Origin: JBCCXL01 sp039191605
Lineage (GTDB): Bacteria; Acidobacteriota; Thermoanaerobaculia; Multivoradales; JAHZIX01
Assembly: GCA_039191605.1 (NCBI GenBank)
Contig: JBCCXL010000008.1
Location: 62,001 to 126,000, forward strand
Length of the DNA: 64,000 nucleotides
Direction: 5' to 3'
Positions within the stretch are counted from its first letter, which is position 1; every line of letters starts with the position of its first letter. Made by a program: the position numbers and the translations under genes. Shown piece after piece: positions 43,616 through 53,768 of this stretch. The notes below the pieces were generated by a model, which was not told the origin of the DNA, ran no database searches, and saw only the letters and a program-made list of their open reading frames with translations.

Positions 43616-46600
43616 TCAGGGGAGCAGGCTGCTCCACGATCGGAAATCGTCGAAGGTATGGCTTCCGGAGATGCCTGGGGTGACGTTTCCGACGACGCCT
43701 AGCTGAACCCACTCGATCCCCGGCAGATCACCGTTGACGATGCCGGTGACGGTCTCCACCAGCACCCCGTCGATGCGCAGCTTGAGAACGCCGTCGGCGG
43801 CTCCCGGAGCGCTGGCCTGCTGCCATTCGATGGTCAGCTGGTTTCCTTCGGGATCGATGTCGTGCCAGAAGGTGCCGAACCAATCAATGAGGTTTTCGTG
43901 GTGGGCCTTGACCCGCAGCTGGTAGCCGGTGGCCGCGCGCCAGCGCAGCATGGTCTCGACGTGGCGCTTGTTGTTGATGGTTCGGGTGGAGAAGATCTTC
44001 ACCCGCTTGTTCTCCGGGAACACCATGTCGTTGGGGTCGAAGAAGAAGCTGGCGCGGTAGACCCGCTCATCCTCCGGGCTCTGGTCCACCACCGAGGCGC
44101 GATCCTGATCGGCATCGACGAAGACCTCCAGGCCGCCGCGGCCCATTCGTGCGGCATCGCCGTTGACTTCGAGCTCGGCACCGAAGACCAGCTCCAGATC
44201 CCAGCGGCTGGTGTCGAGGGTCTCGAGGCCATCGCCGAAGATCCAGTCGCCGCCGGGGAGCATCCAGGGCTCCTGGTTCTCGCCGTCGGAGGCGGAGAAG
44301 GCGAGATAGTCACCGGCCACCGTCAATTCCTTCGGATTGGAGGCGCGGTGACCGGGGTTGATGTCGGTGACCGCGACGGTTCCGTCGGTGCTGCCGTCGG
44401 TGCTCCACAGCTCCGCTCCGCTGGCGGTGTCCCAGCTGTTGAAGTAGAGCAGGCCATTGAAGTCCGCGCCGGAGCCGGTGACGCTCTCCACCGCCAGAGC
44501 GTCGAAGGATTTCACCGCGATGGTGCCACCGGGGGTGCCGTCGGTGGAGTAGAGGCGGGTGGCGGTGCCGTCGGAGGTGAGGAACCAGAACAGGCCCTGA
44601 TACTCGCCGAGAAGCTTCGTCGGCGAGGTGCCCGGCCCGGGCCATCCGTCGATGACCTGGACGGTGCCCCCAGCAGTACCATCGCTGACCCACAGCTCGC
44701 GGCCGGAGCTGCCGTCGTCCGCCAGGAAGAAGAGCTTGTCGAGGGCGGGGGTGAAGTCCGAAGGGTCGGAGCCGCCGAAGAAGGGGTTGATGTCCGGAAG
44801 CTTGCCGGTGCCCGCGGCGGTGCCGTCGGTGACCCACAGCTCCCGAGATCCCACCAGCTCGGCGCTGAAGAAGATCTTGCCCCCGGCGGCGGTGAGGTCT
44901 CGCGGATCCGAGCTGGCGGTGCCGGGATTGAGGTCCGCCAGCAGCTGGGTCCCGGCGAAGGTGCCGTCGCTGATCCAGAGCTCCCGACCTTCGACCCCGG
45001 CATTGGCGCCGAAGAGAATCTGCCCGCTTCCATCGACGGCGGCGAAGCCCGGCTCCTGGGGATCGTTGACGGTGCCCAGGGAGGTCAGCAGGGTGGTGCC
45101 GCCGGGGGTGCCGTCGCTGACCCAGAGATCGCGGTAGGCGTTCTCCATCACCGCGATGTAGAGCAGCCCGCCGTGGGGGAAGAAATCGCTGATCTCGTCG
45201 TTGGAGGGAAGATCGGTGAAGCGAAGGGTGCCCCCTGGGGTGCCGTCCGTGCGGTAGATCTCTTCGCCATCCCCGCTGAGGGGCTCGGCGACGAACAAGA
45301 GCCCCGTGGCGTCGCTGGTCAGCTGCTCGGGGTCGAGGGCGCCGGCGGCCTGGCCCTGGCCGGCGGCCAAGAGCTTCGCTCCTTCGGTGTCTCCGCGGGC
45401 GGTCCACAGTCCAGCTTGATTCGAGTCATCCGTCGCCACGAAGAACAGATCCGCTCCGACGGCGGTGAGCTCCCGGGGTTGAGATCCGGAGTGCTCGCCG
45501 GTGGAGGTGATGGGCTGGGTTCCGCCGGGGGTGCCGTCGCTGGACCACAAGACTCGCCCGATGTCTCTTTGATACGCCTCGAAGATCAGCTGGCTACCGA
45601 AGGCGGTAAGCTGATCCGGGCTGCGCGGCGCAAAGGCACCGTCTGCAACCACCGCGGTTCCGGCGGCGGTGCCGTCGCTGGTCCACAGCCTGAAGGAATC
45701 GAAGGTGGATCCATCCCCGGCGATGAAAAACAACATGTTGCCTATCGCTACGAGATGGCCGACGCCGCCTCGGCCATCGCCCGGGAAAGGGTCGGCGATG
45801 ATCTGCGTTCCGGCGGCGGTGCCGTCGGTGGCCCACAGCTCGTTGCCCGCGGGGCCGGTGTACGCGCCGAAGAGCGTCGGCCCGGCCGGCAGCGAGGTAA
45901 AGCCGCCGGGGTGGGAGGGCTCGACGCCGTTGAGATCCGCGATCTGGCGGGTGCCGAGGGCGGTACCGTCGCTGATCCAGGGCTCCCGTTTGGCCTGAAA
46001 GAAGAGCCTCGAGCCGTCGGCGTAGAAGGAGCCAGGGTAGGATGAGTCGCTGCCGGCGCTGATGTCCAGCAGCACGCCGGTGCCGGCCTCGGTGCCGTCG
46101 CTGACCCACACCTCCTTGCCCTGATTCGGGGCGTAGGCGGAGAAGAAGACCTTGGAGCCGAGGCGGAACATGTCTTCTCCGGCCGCGCCGGAGGTCGAGA
46201 TCAGAAGGTCTTCGGAGTTGAGGGTGCGGGTACCGGCGGCGGTGCCGTCGGTGCTGAGAAGGCGAGCATCCCGCTCTCCGACTTCGGCGAAGAAGAGAAC
46301 CTCGTCGCCTAGCAGGATCGCGCTGCCGGGACGACTGCTCTCGCTGCCGGGGCGGAGATCCGTGACGAATTGGGTTCCGGCGGTGGTGCCGTCGGTGCGC
46401 CACAGCTCCTCACCGTGGGCGAGATCGGACATCGACAGCAGCATCTGCGAGCCCAAGCCGGCGAGGATATTGGCTGAGCCTCGCTCTTGCGGCGGGACTC
46501 CAGGCATCGCGTCCAGGAGCAGGAAGGTCCCTTCCGGCGTGCCGTCGGTCACCCACGGCGCGACGAAGCGCTGCGGATCCTTGGCGCGAAAGTAGAGCAG

Positions 46601-47050
46601 CCCGTTATGGCTGACGGCATCCGGGGAAAAAGCTCGGCGCTCAGGGCCTTCTCCAGGCTGGATGTCGCGCACGAATTCCTGCCCACCGGGCGTGCCGTCG
46701 GTGCGCCACAGGCTATAGCCGTGGTCTGTGCTGTAGGCGAAGAAATAGAGAGAGCCGCCCATCTCCCCGAGAATCTCGGGGCCGGAGCCGATGTCTCGGG
46801 TCACGCTCTGCCGCAGGTCATCGACCTGGAAGGCATCTTGGGCGGTGGCGGAAGTCGCGAAGACCGCCAGGATCAGGGCGAAAAGGCAGGCGAAGCCCCA
46901 CCGGCTGAACCACTCCTTCGCTGATCGTCGCGATGGCTTTTCTAGCTCAAGCGCGGGGGACGAAGGGACTGATGGGAAGTCGAAGCAAGGGCATCTTTTA
47001 GGGTGAGGGATAGAGAGCCGGGGGGCGGGGTCCGAAGACACGGAAACCAT
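43616..47050 (-). CDS. Secreted ELWxxDGT-repeat protein, paralogue 3
   Basis: A 1,144-residue paralogue and the first of the three in the transcription direction. The start at 47050 has GAGGAG seven bases upstream. The N-terminal extension before the signal helix (WGFACLFALILAVFATSATAQ) is about 50 residues, longer than in the other copies. The repeats (LWRTDGTPGGQ, ELWRTDGTTAGT, LWSSDGTPGGT) and the C-terminal module beginning DWIFGDGLETLDTSRW match the paralogues. Gaps of 350-450 bases between the three genes suggest separate transcription units born by tandem duplication rather than one operon. Confidence 0.88.
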   Translation of the reverse strand: MVSVSSDPAPRLSIPHPKRCPCFDFPSVPSSPALELEKPSRRSAKEWFSRWGFACLFALILAVFATSATAQDAFQVDDLRQSVTRDIGSGPEILGEMGGSLYFFAYSTDHGYSLWRTDGTPGGQEFVRDIQPGEGPERRAFSPDAVSHNGLLYFRAKDPQRFVAPWVTDGTPEGTFLLLDAMPGVPPQERGSANILAGLGSQMLLSMSDLAHGEELWRTDGTTAGTQFVTDLRPGSESSRPGSAILLGDEVLFFAEVGERDARLLSTDGTAAGTRTLNSEDLLISTSGAAGEDMFRLGSKVFFSAYAPNQGKEVWVSDGTEAGTGVLLDISAGSDSSYPGSFYADGSRLFFQAKREPWISDGTALGTRQIADLNGVEPSHPGGFTSLPAGPTLFGAYTGPAGNELWATDGTAAGTQIIADPFPGDGRGGVGHLVAIGNMLFFIAGDGSTFDSFRLWTSDGTAAGTAVVADGAFAPRSPDQLTAFGSQLIFEAYQRDIGRVLWSSDGTPGGTQPITSTGEHSGSQPRELTAVGADLFFVATDDSNQAGLWTARGDTEGAKLLAAGQGQAAGALDPEQLTSDATGLLFVAEPLSGDGEEIYRTDGTPGGTLRFTDLPSNDEISDFFPHGGLLYIAVMENAYRDLWVSDGTPGGTTLLTSLGTVNDPQEPGFAAVDGSGQILFGANAGVEGRELWISDGTFAGTQLLADLNPGTASSDPRDLTAAGGKIFFSAELVGSRELWVTDGTAAGTGKLPDINPFFGGSDPSDFTPALDKLFFLADDGSSGRELWVSDGTAGGTVQVIDGWPGPGTSPTKLLGEYQGLFWFLTSDGTATRLYSTDGTPGGTIAVKSFDALAVESVTGSGADFNGLLYFNSWDTASGAELWSTDGSTDGTVAVTDINPGHRASNPKELTVAGDYLAFSASDGENQEPWMLPGGDWIFGDGLETLDTSRWDLELVFGAELEVNGDAARMGRGGLEVFVDADQDRASVVDQSPEDERVYRASFFFDPNDMVFPENKRVKIFSTRTINNKRHVETMLRWRAATGYQLRVKAHHENLIDWFGTFWHDIDPEGNQLTIEWQQASAPGAADGVLKLRIDGVLVETVTGIVNGDLPGIEWVQLGVVGNVTPGISGSHTFDDFRSWSSLLP

Positions 47051-47443
47051 GACAAGACTCCTCGAGTAAATGCGAGGTCAGATTGAGGTCATGCGAGCAG
47101 GTCAGATCCTGGTATCCGCGTACAGCAGATCGTTAGCCAGAGCGCCCTTTCGGAGCCTCTGCTAAACCAGGGTGCAACGCACACCTCGTAGAAGAACGCA
47201 AAACAAATCAGGGGATCGTAGTTTCCGGCGTTGAAGAGATTATCAGACTCACAAAATCCTTGCTTCAAACGATTAAGGTATCTCTGTTCTAGCCCCGGGA
47301 TGGAGCCTCGTCTCGCCTTGGTGCGGGGCGATGGGCTCTGGTAGCCTCGCCGCTCGGCGGGGTCTTCTCACTATCCTGTCGATCCTTACCCCCGCCGGTC
47401 CTGAATTCCCCTTCGAACCTCCTCGCTTTTCCCTTCGAGCCCC
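47051..47443. other. Divergent region between ELWxxDGT paralogue 3 and prfC
   Basis: About 390 bases without a supported gene. An AT-richer block at 47195-47290 is the likely promoter area for one or both genes. No Shine-Dalgarno sequence precedes the prfC ATG. Confidence 0.4.
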
Positions 47444-49051
47444 ATGAGCGAATCCGCTGATCAACGCCGCCTGGAGCGAGAGATCGCCCGTCGTCGCACC
47501 TTCGCGATCATCTCTCACCCCGATGCCGGTAAGACCACCCTCACCGAGAAGCTGCTGCTCTTCGGCGGCGCCATTCAGCTCGCCGGCGAGGTCAAGGCCC
47601 GCGGCGAGCGCCGCCGCGCGCGCTCCGACTGGATGAAGGTGGAGAAGGAGCGCGGGATTTCCGTCACCGCCTCGGTGATGACCTACGACTACCGGGATTG
47701 CACCTTCAACCTTCTCGATACTCCGGGCCATGAGGACTTTTCCGAGGACACCTACCGCACCCTCACCGCGGTGGACTCGGCGGTGATGGTGCTGGACGCG
47801 GCCAAGGGCATCGAGACCCAGACCCGCAAGCTCTTCGAGGTTTGCCGGTTGCGGGATATGCCCATCGTCACCTTCGTCAACAAGCTCGATCGGGAGGGAC
47901 AGGATCCCTTCGCCCTGCTGGACGAAGTGGAGGAGACCCTCGCCCTGGAGGTCACCCCCGCTACCTGGCCTATCGGCATGGGACGGGATTTCCTCGGCTG
48001 CTACGACCTGATCCAGGATCGTCTGCTGCTGATGGATCGCGGCCGCAGCGAGCGGGCGCCGGAGGCCAAGGTTCTAGAAGGGCTGGACGACCCGCGCCTC
48101 GACGAGCTGCTGCCGGAGTCGGCGGTGGCCCAGCTGCGAGAAGAGGCGGAGATGGCCCGAGGGCTGTGCCCGCCCTTCGATCTCGAGGCCTACCGGGCGG
48201 GCAACCTCACCCCGGTGTACTTCGGCTCCGCCCTCTACAACTTCGGCGTGCAGGATCTGCTGGACGGCCTGGTGGAGGTCGCCCCTGCGCCGCTGCCGCA
48301 GCCCACGGCGGAGCGCTCGGTGGATCCCGAAGAAGAATCGGTGAGCGGCTTCGTGTTCAAGATCCAGGCGAATATGGATCCTCGCCACCGCGACCGCATC
48401 GCCTTTTTCCGGCTGGCCTCCGGCCGTTTCCAGCGCGGGATGAAGATGCGCCACGTGCGTACCGGCAAGACCCTGGCGATTCACAATCCCCAGCTCTTCC
48501 TGGCCTCGGATCGGGAATTGGCGGAGGAGGCCTACGCCGGCGACATTCTGGGCATTCCCAACCACGGCAACCTGCGCATCGGGGACGGGCTGACCCAGGG
48601 CGAGGAGCTGCACTTCACCGGCATTCCCAGCTTCGCCCCGGAGCTGCTGCAGGCGGTGCGGACGGAAGATCCGCTGAAGGCCAAGCACCTGGGCAAGGCC
48701 CTCACCCAGCTGGCGGAGGAAGGCGCGGCGCAGGTCTTCAAGCCCTCCACCGGAACCCAATGGCTGGTGGGCGTGGCGGGGGCGCTGCAATTCGACGTCC
48801 TCGCCGACCGGGTGCGCACGGAATACGACCTCGAGGTCCGCTTCGTTCACACCTCGGTGCACGCGGTGCGCTGGGTGCAGACGGAAGATCATCGCCTGAT
48901 GCGCCAATTCCGTGACGCCGAGCGGGCCTCCATCGCGGAGGACCACAACGGCGACCCGGTGTTCCTGGCCCGCAACTCCTGGCATCTGGATACCGCCCAG
49001 CAGGAATGGCCGGATCTGGTCTTCGCCAAGACCAAAGAGCAGGTGTGGTGA
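47444..49051 (+). CDS. prfC: Peptide chain release factor 3
   Basis: A 535-residue translational GTPase that recycles RF1 and RF2 from the ribosome after termination. GTP-binding motifs are complete: G1 SHPDAGKTTLTEK, the RF3-typical switch region KVEKERGISVTASVM, G3 DTPGHEDFSEDTYRTL and G4 VNKLDREG. Domain II has FVFKIQANMDPRHRDRIAFFR, a strong RF3 signature separating it from EF-G. The C-terminal GALQFDVLADRVRTEYDLEV also fits. Length is normal. asnB begins seven bases after its stop on the same strand. Confidence 0.97.
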   Translation: MSESADQRRLEREIARRRTFAIISHPDAGKTTLTEKLLLFGGAIQLAGEVKARGERRRARSDWMKVEKERGISVTASVMTYDYRDCTFNLLDTPGHEDFSEDTYRTLTAVDSAVMVLDAAKGIETQTRKLFEVCRLRDMPIVTFVNKLDREGQDPFALLDEVEETLALEVTPATWPIGMGRDFLGCYDLIQDRLLLMDRGRSERAPEAKVLEGLDDPRLDELLPESAVAQLREEAEMARGLCPPFDLEAYRAGNLTPVYFGSALYNFGVQDLLDGLVEVAPAPLPQPTAERSVDPEEESVSGFVFKIQANMDPRHRDRIAFFRLASGRFQRGMKMRHVRTGKTLAIHNPQLFLASDRELAEEAYAGDILGIPNHGNLRIGDGLTQGEELHFTGIPSFAPELLQAVRTEDPLKAKHLGKALTQLAEEGAAQVFKPSTGTQWLVGVAGALQFDVLADRVRTEYDLEVRFVHTSVHAVRWVQTEDHRLMRQFRDAERASIAEDHNGDPVFLARNSWHLDTAQQEWPDLVFAKTKEQVW

Positions 49052-49058
49052 CGAATTT

Positions 49059-51056
49059 ATGTGTGGCATAGCCGGACTGCTGGAGCCCGGGCGCTCGGCA
49101 GAGACTTGGGATCCGATGCTCGAGGAGCTCCATACCTGCCTCGCCCATCGGGGTCCGGACAACGCCGGAGTGTGGAGCGACGCCGAGGCGGGCATCGGCC
49201 TGGTCCACCGGCGGCTGTCGATTCTCGACCTCTCGCCCCTCGGCCACCAGCCGAAGCCCAGCGCCAGCGGCCGCTGGATTCTGAGCTTCAACGGTGAGGT
49301 CTACAACTTCCGCACCCTGCGCCCCGAGCTAGAGGCGGCGGGACACCAATTCCCCGGCACCTCCGACACCGAGGTGCTGTTGGCGGCGGTGGAGGAGTGG
49401 GGAGTCGAGGAATCCCTGCGGCGGATGGAGGGGATGTACGCCATCATCCTCTGGGATCGGCAGGAGCGGGAGCTGTGGCTGGCGCGGGATCGCATGGGGG
49501 AAAAGCCCCTCTACTACGGCCGAGTGGACAGCTCCTCCCGCGCCGCCGGCGCCTGGCTCTTCTCGTCGGAATTGAAGGCCTTTCACCGGCACCCGGGCTT
49601 TCGCGCCGAGGTACAGCGGGATGCCCTCGCTCTGTTGCTGCGCTTCGCCTACATCCCGGCCCCCTACAGCATCTACCGCGGGGTGTGGAAGCTGCCGCCG
49701 GGCTCGGTGCTGCGCCTCAGCGCGGAGCAGCTGGAGACCCTACCGACGGAGCCGACGCTAGAGCCTCCGGTGAGCCCGGTGGCCTATTGGTCGGTGCGGG
49801 ACGTGGCGGAGGAGGGGATCCGAAATCGCCGTGATCTCTCCGAAGCGGAAGCGCTGGCGGAGCTGGAGAGTCGCCTCTCCCATTCCGTGACTCAGTGCAT
49901 GGTCTCGGACGTGCCTCTCGGGGCTTTCCTTTCCGGCGGCATCGATTCGTCAACCATCGTCGCCCTGATGCAGGAGGCCAGCCGCCGCCCGGTGCGCACC
50001 TTCTCCATCGGTTTCCATAGCGAGGCCTTCGACGAAGCTCCCTTCGCCCGCCAGATCGCAGAGCATTTGGGCACCGACCACACCGAGCTCTACGTCACGC
50101 CGCGAGAGGCCCGGGAGGTGATTCCCCAGCTGCCTCGCCTCTACGACGAGCCTTTCAGCGATCCTTCCCAGATCCCCACCCATCTGGTCTCGAGGATGGC
50201 GCGGGAGCACGTCACCGTGGCCCTCTCCGGTGACGGCGGCGACGAGCTCTTCGGCGGCTATAAGCGCTACTTCTTGATGCGTCGCCTGTGGCGCCGGGTC
50301 GGCGCCCTGCCCTATCCCGCCCGCCGCGCCGCCGCCGCCGCCCTCGCCGCGACTCCGGTGCGCCTGCTGGATCGCACCCTCGGCTGGCTCGGTCCCAGCC
50401 TCGCCCGCTGGGGCACCTCCCGCTCCGTCGGCGACAAGCTCCACAAGCTGGCGGAGATCGCCACCGCCCGGCAGCCGGAGGAGATCTACCTGCGCCTGGT
50501 CTCCGACTGGAAAGACCCCGCCGCCGTGGTGCTCGGCGCCAAAGAGCCTCTCCATGCCCTCAGCGATCCCGACCGCCGCGCTGATTTACCCAGCCTCGAA
50601 GAGCGCATGATGTACTTCGACCAGATCGCCTATCTGCCGGACGACATCCTCGCCAAAGTCGACCGCGCCGCCATGGCCGTCGCCCTCGAGACTCGCATCC
50701 CCCTGCTGCAGCCGGACGTCGTGCGCTTCGCCTGGAGCCTGCCCCTGAGCCTCAAGATCCGAGGCGGCGAAGGCAAGCACCTGCTGCGACAGCTGCTCTA
50801 CCGCCGGGTGCCGAAAGAGATGATGGATCGCCCGAAGATGGGCTTCGGCGTCCCCATCGGCGATTGGCTGCGGGACGAGCTACGGGACTGGGCCGAAGAC
50901 CTGCTGTCGGAGGATCGCCTACGCCGCGAAGGCTTCCTCGACCCCACCCTGATCCGCGCCCGCTGGGACGAGCACCTCGCCGGCCAGCGCAACTGGCAGT
51001 ACTACCTCTGGGACGTGCTGATCTTCCAGCAGTGGTGGGAGGAGTGGGGGCGCTGA
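49059..51056 (+). CDS. asnB: Asparagine synthase (glutamine-hydrolysing)
   Basis: A 665-residue AsnB-type enzyme. The start at 49059 gives MCGIAGLLEP, where Cys2 is the essential glutaminase nucleophile; the longer open frame upstream overlaps prfC and is not real. The N-terminal Ntn domain has HRGPDNAGVW, RLSILDLSPLGHQP, FNGEVYNF and SDTEVLLAAVEEWG. The synthetase domain has the PP-loop FLSGGIDSSTI and SGDGGDELFGGYKRYF, with LPDDILAKVDRAAMA and MDRPKMGFGVPIGDWLR near the end. It makes asparagine from aspartate; XrtA/exosortase-type homologues of similar length act in polysaccharide modification. No exosortase or capsule cluster is adjacent, although a GT4 glycosyltransferase lies 2.8 kb downstream. 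Confidence 0.93.
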   Translation: MCGIAGLLEPGRSAETWDPMLEELHTCLAHRGPDNAGVWSDAEAGIGLVHRRLSILDLSPLGHQPKPSASGRWILSFNGEVYNFRTLRPELEAAGHQFPGTSDTEVLLAAVEEWGVEESLRRMEGMYAIILWDRQERELWLARDRMGEKPLYYGRVDSSSRAAGAWLFSSELKAFHRHPGFRAEVQRDALALLLRFAYIPAPYSIYRGVWKLPPGSVLRLSAEQLETLPTEPTLEPPVSPVAYWSVRDVAEEGIRNRRDLSEAEALAELESRLSHSVTQCMVSDVPLGAFLSGGIDSSTIVALMQEASRRPVRTFSIGFHSEAFDEAPFARQIAEHLGTDHTELYVTPREAREVIPQLPRLYDEPFSDPSQIPTHLVSRMAREHVTVALSGDGGDELFGGYKRYFLMRRLWRRVGALPYPARRAAAAALAATPVRLLDRTLGWLGPSLARWGTSRSVGDKLHKLAEIATARQPEEIYLRLVSDWKDPAAVVLGAKEPLHALSDPDRRADLPSLEERMMYFDQIAYLPDDILAKVDRAAMAVALETRIPLLQPDVVRFAWSLPLSLKIRGGEGKHLLRQLLYRRVPKEMMDRPKMGFGVPIGDWLRDELRDWAEDLLSEDRLRREGFLDPTLIRARWDEHLAGQRNWQYYLWDVLIFQQWWEEWGR

Positions 51057-51129
51057 GTCTGTAGCTTAGCGTCTGGGGAGCAGGTTGGGTAGCTCAGGGC
51101 AAGTTGGTTTAGTTCCAGCTGGCTCAGGG

Positions 51130-53499
51130 TCAGTAGATCAGCGTAGTGGTAGAGCCGGGAGTGATGAAAATCGATCTGCAATTTGTCAACTCTTTAGGGC
51201 CAAAGCAGACCTCGTAGCTTCCAGTGGTGAGGCTAGGAATTGTCCAGCGCTGCCTGCTTCTGTTGTCCGCAGCGCTGCCTGAATCGATCTCAGGAGGATC
51301 GATTCGTTCTCGAATACCACCTGTAGAGGGGCTCAGGAGGAAGACTTGAGCAGGGGTGCTGCTACTTTGGTGCTTCAGCCAGGGTCGCTGATTCTCGGGC
51401 ATCTCTAGAATCAGCCGTCCTCCCTCGCCGTTGAGAGAGATGGAGATTTCGCCGGATATTGGAGCCTCGAGAAGACGCGCGGCAAGGCCAGGAGCCATCG
51501 CTGTGAGGGTGTAACCTTCGATGCCGGCTACCGGTGAGAACTGAAAGCGTCCCTCGAGATCCGTGGTTCGTTGATATTCCATAGTCGTAGGTCGGGGGGT
51601 CCCCTCCGTGCTTCTCGGCCAAACGAAGACTCTGGCGCCAGCGACTGGCCCCAGAGGACCGACAACTTGCCCACTGAGGCCTCCCTTCAGCGGTAGCTCC
51701 AGCAGCACGGGGCCCTTCGTCTCGCCGTCGACGATCTCGACCTCCGCGGTGCTCGTCGAGCCTGTTGGGCAGCGGGCGGTGATCCGTGCGCTGCCGGTGG
51801 TGAGGTGTTCCAGCTGGAACTCGCCGTCCGGGTTGGTGCGGGCGCTCGCCGTGGCGGGTCGCAGGGCGGCGGCATCGGAGGGGGCGAACTCGCCGAGGAC
51901 GTCGCGTTGGAGGTTGACGTCGCAGTCCACGATGCGCTCCCTTGGGCCGAGGACGCGGCCTACGAGCCGTCCACTGGGCAACCCGATGTCGAGGCCCGTG
52001 GTCTCCCCCGGCGGCACCCAGGGCACTTCGATGGACCGCGTGCTGAAGGTGGTCGGTGCGCCTCGAACCCTGAGGTGGGGAAGCTCTACCGTCACGGGCC
52101 AGAGGCCCGCGCGGGACAGCGCGATTCGATAGGTTCCGTCGTCGCCGGTATCGACAAAATGCCGCAGCGGGGCATTGCGCCGGCCGAACCACAGCTTCGC
52201 GTGGACGGGCTCGTCTTCGCTGGTGACGGTGCCCTCGACGAATATCCAGGGAACCTCGATCTCGACGGGCTCGCCGCCCGCTTGGAGCTCGATCTCGCCG
52301 TGAGCCCAGCGGTCGCTGTCGCTCTCCACCGAGTAGCGGTACCGGCCCGCCGGCAGATCTCTAAAGACAGCAGAACCTTCGACGTCTGTCTCAGCGCTTC
52401 GCGGAGCCTCCCTCCTGTCTTCCAGGGATCGCAAATGCAGAGTCCAGGGGCGTCCCTTCGGGCTGAGAGTCGGCGACACCGCGAATGGAGTCGTCACCGG
52501 GGGCCTCAGAACCACGGGATCCAGCAGAGTTGTCTCGAGGCCGGGGCGCAGCTCCACAGTCAGCGGGGGAGCCGGGGCGAAGCCTTCAGCTCTCACCCGC
52601 AGGCGCGCCTGACCCGGTGACAGGCCGGTGAGCTGAAAGAAGCCGTTTGGCTGGACGGCGTAACGGCTTCGCTGCAGCGTCGGGGCCCCCTCCTCACGGT
52701 CGTCGAGGACGGCGAAGGTGAGAGGCTCGATCTCGACTTCGCAGCGAAGCTGGCCGCAGTCCGTGCTCGCTTCAAGCTGAGCTCGTCCGACGAGAGAGGA
52801 TCCAGGAATGAGGGAGAATTGGCCCAAGGCTTTTAGGGAGCCTGGAAGCTGCTGATTCCAGAGGAAGAGTGAAGCGAAGCCCGGGACCTTCAGACGAAGA
52901 TGGTAGGTCCCGACGGGAGCGCGGCAGCGGACGACGGCGAAATCGGCGGAGCGCTCTTCCGCCGCGAGGTGAGACGGCTCGCCATCCACCGGTTGGCAAG
53001 GACCCGTAAGCTGGCTCTGCAGGATGGCTTCGCTCGCCGTCCCTCGGTCGCTCTCCTCGGGCATCGCGGCGGGCTCGAGGGTGATCATCGCTGGCTCTTC
53101 GGGGAATTCAGCGTGTCGAGGGAGCCGCAGCTTGAAATCGACCGGTGCCGCGGGCAGCAGTTGCCAGATCATGCGACCCGATTTCTGGGGATCCACGGGC
53201 TGGAGGACAGGAAACCAGGATTCCCCATGGAGCTCGAGCCGCTGCTCTACTCCCGAATCACAGGGGGGCAGCTGGATGATCGATCCGGCCTTGGCTTCGA
53301 GCGCCTGACTTCGCTCCCCGCAAAGCGCCAGGATCTTGAGGGCTTCGTACACCGAGGCCGGAAGAATCTCGAGTTGTTTCGATTCGTATCTCGGCTCGGT
53401 CCTTATTTCTGCGCTGAAGGCCGCCGCGGGCAGGCTCAAGGAGAGGCAGAGGAAAATCAAACAAAGACGCAACGAGCCACTCCGCCAGATTCTTCGCAC
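51130..53499 (-). CDS. Large exported protein with carboxypeptidase-regulatory-like domains
   Basis: A 789-residue secreted protein. The signal peptide is RLCLIFLCLSLSLPAAAFSA. Several segments resemble the carboxypeptidase D regulatory (transthyretin-like) fold: RLVGRVLGPRERIVDCDVNL with TNPDGEFQLEHLTTG, GGLSGQVVGPLGPVAGARV with DLEGRFQFSPVAG, and FVEGTVTSEDEPVHAKLWF with DDGTYRIAL. No catalytic domain was recognised. The frame start at 53499 is GTG; a TTG at 53472 preceded by GGCGGAG gives an equally good signal peptide. Its 5' end overlaps the small Cys-rich gene by 15-43 bases, implying coupled translation from one message. Confidence 0.8.
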   Translation of the reverse strand: MRRIWRSGSLRLCLIFLCLSLSLPAAAFSAEIRTEPRYESKQLEILPASVYEALKILALCGERSQALEAKAGSIIQLPPCDSGVEQRLELHGESWFPVLQPVDPQKSGRMIWQLLPAAPVDFKLRLPRHAEFPEEPAMITLEPAAMPEESDRGTASEAILQSQLTGPCQPVDGEPSHLAAEERSADFAVVRCRAPVGTYHLRLKVPGFASLFLWNQQLPGSLKALGQFSLIPGSSLVGRAQLEASTDCGQLRCEVEIEPLTFAVLDDREEGAPTLQRSRYAVQPNGFFQLTGLSPGQARLRVRAEGFAPAPPLTVELRPGLETTLLDPVVLRPPVTTPFAVSPTLSPKGRPWTLHLRSLEDRREAPRSAETDVEGSAVFRDLPAGRYRYSVESDSDRWAHGEIELQAGGEPVEIEVPWIFVEGTVTSEDEPVHAKLWFGRRNAPLRHFVDTGDDGTYRIALSRAGLWPVTVELPHLRVRGAPTTFSTRSIEVPWVPPGETTGLDIGLPSGRLVGRVLGPRERIVDCDVNLQRDVLGEFAPSDAAALRPATASARTNPDGEFQLEHLTTGSARITARCPTGSTSTAEVEIVDGETKGPVLLELPLKGGLSGQVVGPLGPVAGARVFVWPRSTEGTPRPTTMEYQRTTDLEGRFQFSPVAGIEGYTLTAMAPGLAARLLEAPISGEISISLNGEGGRLILEMPENQRPWLKHQSSSTPAQVFLLSPSTGGIRERIDPPEIDSGSAADNRSRQRWTIPSLTTGSYEVCFGPKELTNCRSIFITPGSTTTLIY

Positions 53500-53747
53500 A
53501 CCGAGCCGTTAGAGGTGCACGTAGTGGAGCCTGGATCGTCAGCGGTGCCGTTGACGCAGGTAGGGGTAGACTCAAGGCTTCCGTCTGGCTGTGTTTCCCA
53601 TTGAGGCTCGCATTTCTGCCCGCAAACCAAGACCACCTGCGGGGGATCGTCGTTGCAGGGAACATCCGTCTGGTCCATTTGCCCCGAAGCAGGGACGGCG
53701 AAGACGGCAACCAGGAAAAGCGTTGAGAGCACAGCAATGGATTTCAT
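53457..53747 (-). CDS. Small secreted Cys-rich protein of unknown function
   Basis: A 96-residue protein starting at 53747, preceded by AAAGGAG. The signal peptide is SIAVLSTLFLVAVFAVPASG. The mature part of about 73 residues has six or more Cys (VPCNDDPP, LVCGQKCEP, PTCVNGTADD, TTCTSNGSVCEE, ARCVFV), likely forming disulfides outside the cell. No family is recognised. A TATAAT -10 on the minus strand is at 53769-53774. The 3' end overlaps the start of the large exported gene, so they probably act or are exported together. Confidence 0.75.
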   Translation of the reverse strand: MKSIAVLSTLFLVAVFAVPASGQMDQTDVPCNDDPPQVVLVCGQKCEPQWETQPDGSLESTPTCVNGTADDPGSTTCTSNGSVCEESGGVARCVFV

Positions 53748-53768
53748 AGAGTCTCCTTTGTATTGATA

